A stretch of DNA of 10,439 nucleotides from Betaproteobacteria bacterium (GTDB taxonomy: Bacteria > Pseudomonadota > Gammaproteobacteria > Burkholderiales > SG8-39): positions 1 to 10,439 of the forward strand of contig JADJPT010000049.1 of the NCBI GenBank assembly GCA_016713125.1. The letters are read 5' to 3'. This document shows, piece after piece, positions 9,328-10,439 of the stretch. The position numbers were made by a program, and so were the translations under genes. The notes under the pieces were generated by a model that was given only the letters and a program-made list of their open reading frames with translations, made no database searches and was not told the DNA's origin. The first letter of the stretch is position 1; the number at the start of each line of letters is the position of its first letter.

Positions 9328-10236
9328 GCGCCGGGCAGCGCGGGCGATGCCTGTTCGTGTGATTGGCGGGCGAGGTGTCCAGCGCCTTGCAGTTTAGCGC
9401 CAGTCCGGCACGGCCCAGTAGTCCGCATGGCGCTGCTGCGCCGGCGCGGCTTCACCCAGGAGCGGGGCGACTGGCGGGCGTCGTGGGCTCGGGTTCCATT
9501 GAAGCCAGGCGCGCCTCTTCGACGCCAGCATACTGCCGCCAGGCACAGCGCCGCGCATCGCCAGCGGTTCCCTGGATACCCACCAGGTGCATGATCAGGC
9601 GCCGCTGCTCTGTTGCAGGCAGCTGCTCGACCAGCTTGCGGGTCGGCGAACTGGCGGCCGATGCGCGGGTCGCCGGCGTGAGAGCCTGCGGCAGCCGGTG
9701 CGCGAACAGGCGCGTGATCGCCCGCCAGCAAGCAGGTCGGTGAGGTTGGCGCCGTCGGGGTCATCTGCCAGCTCGACACCCGGCGGGCGCACGCGGATCA
9801 CCGGCCAGGCATCGACAGCGTCAGCGGCCCGCAGCGCCAGCGCAATGCTCCCGGCGCGCAGGCCGTACTCGTCCTGCAGCACGCGCGCGCTCCACCACGG
9901 GTGCGGTCATCGGAGAAATGCTCGCGCGTGCCGACCGCGACCGTCGAGATCCGCGGGCTTTTCCGATGCCCCTGCCGCGCGGTAGTAGATGGCCGAGTGC
10001 GGAACATGCGCGCGAAACACCAGCAGCCCGTAACGGCAGCGGCCTTCCGCGCTCAGGTGAGGAAGTTCGAGCTGGAGGTTCGGCCCACATCCCGGGCGCC
10101 CTCGTCGAAGGCGCGCGCGAACACGCGGTTGAGCGGCGGGCTTTCGATGCCGCCTCCGCAGCCCGTCGACCTTCACCGGCCGTCGAGCAGGGGCTGGGTA
10201 CGGTCATGGCGGCCGATGGCGATGCTCAGCTTCCAC
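9261..10236 (-). CDS. 4,5-dihydroxyphthalate decarboxylase-like protein (heavily frameshifted)
   Basis: No single frame covers it, but the pieces in order match this family (Pht5-like, with a periplasmic-binding-protein-type fold): KLSIAIGRHDRTQPLLDGR; LNRVFARAFDEGA; LSAEGRCRY; LLVF; HSAIYYR; EKPADLDGR; VGTREHFS then MTAPVV; LQDEYGLRAG; GVELADDPDGANLTDLLAGG; GDPRIGRQFADPQ; IMHLVGI; GLALNCKALDT; RQSHEQ; and the terminal RLKAEELTWFE with stop at 9261-9263. The span of 976 bases equals the usual ~325 residues. The start is probably a GTG at 10236, with GGACGGAG upstream and one extra G after it. About ten indels are needed, so a genuine pseudogene cannot be excluded. Members are annotated as decarboxylases or as ABC-type substrate-binding proteins; I see no signal peptide. 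It follows the Bug receptor gene by 15 bases. Confidence 0.72.
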
Positions 10237-10251
10237 GGCGCCGCTCCGTCC

Positions 10252-10439
10252 CTACTCGGGCTTGATGCCCGCGCTCTTCACCACCGCCTCCCAGGTGGTG
10301 TACTCCTTACGGATGAAGGCGTCGTACTCGGCCGGCGTGCTGCCCCACCGGCTCGGCGCGAGCTGGTTCCAGGCGTTGCCGGGTGGCGGCTCGTTGACGA
10401 TGGCGACGATCTCCTTCGACGGGCGTTCGACGATGAGCC
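10252..10439 (-). CDS. Bug-family (TctC-like) tripartite tricarboxylate transporter substrate-binding protein, C-terminal part
   Basis: Only the last ~60 residues are in the window; the 5' part lies beyond 10439. The clean end reads STPAEYDAFIRKEYTTWEA then VVKSAGIKPE and stops at 10252-10254, the standard C-terminus of Bug/TctC periplasmic receptors. Upstream, after correcting single-base errors near 10340-10395, the reading is EIVAIVNE, then ATRQRLEQLGAEPVGSTP, again matching the family. These receptors bind carboxylates or other small solutes in the periplasm and are hugely expanded in Burkholderiales. The decarboxylase-like gene follows at once, so the two probably share a transcript and perhaps a substrate class. 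The ligand cannot be deduced from this fragment. Confidence 0.8.
   Translation of the reverse strand, partial: LIVERPSKEIVAIVNEPPPGNAWNQLAPSRWGSTPAEYDAFIRKEYTTWEAVVKSAGIKPE

Overview
This is a GC-rich bacterial window whose gene content points to a betaproteobacterium, probably Burkholderiales or Rhodocyclales. The clues are a urtCDE-ureDABCEFG string, a SapC-family protein beside a YcgR/PilZ protein, and a Bug-family (TctC-like) tricarboxylate-type solute receptor. This placement is an inference from gene families, not from a phylogenetic marker.

Layout. Positions 1-1872 (+) hold the end of a urea ABC transporter: the urtC C-terminus, then urtD and urtE. Positions 1872-7187 (+) continue directly into a complete urease set: ureD, ureA, ureB, ureC, ureE, ureF, ureG. 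Several junctions overlap (ATGA or TAATG), so uptake and hydrolysis of urea look co-transcribed. The transporter brings in urea. UreA, UreB and UreC form the nickel hydrolase. UreE, with its very His-rich tail, together with UreG, UreF and UreD, loads nickel. A small secreted or membrane-anchored His-containing protein follows ureG (7220-7582). On the minus strand, convergent with it, lie a YcgR-like c-di-GMP receptor (7506-8238) and a SapC-family gene (8269-9015). A tRNA-Ala(CGC) gene sits on the plus strand at 9143-9217. A second minus-strand operon fills the right end: the C-terminus of a Bug-family periplasmic receptor (from 10252 to beyond the window), followed by a 4,5-dihydroxyphthalate-decarboxylase-like gene (9261-10236).

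Sequence quality. Nearly every conserved gene is broken by single-base indels, mostly deletions, yet conserved protein sequence resumes at once in another frame. UreC keeps every metal and catalytic residue. The tRNA shows the same kind of one-base irregularities. The simplest reading is unpolished (long-read or low-coverage) sequence rather than gene decay. The broken genes are therefore annotated as full-length CDS spans with their breakpoints noted, and codon phase should not be trusted across those points.

Non-coding DNA. No gene-free stretch exceeds 300 bases. The largest is the 127-base sapC/tRNA intergenic region (9016-9142), which carries a plausible promoter for each direction. The ureF-ureG spacer (6480-6563) is AT-richer and holds a perfect hairpin inside a pair of direct repeats. 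It is the least ordinary piece of DNA here. I found no CRISPR array, transposase or clearly novel system. The locus is mainly a standard urea-utilisation region with a few details worth checking.
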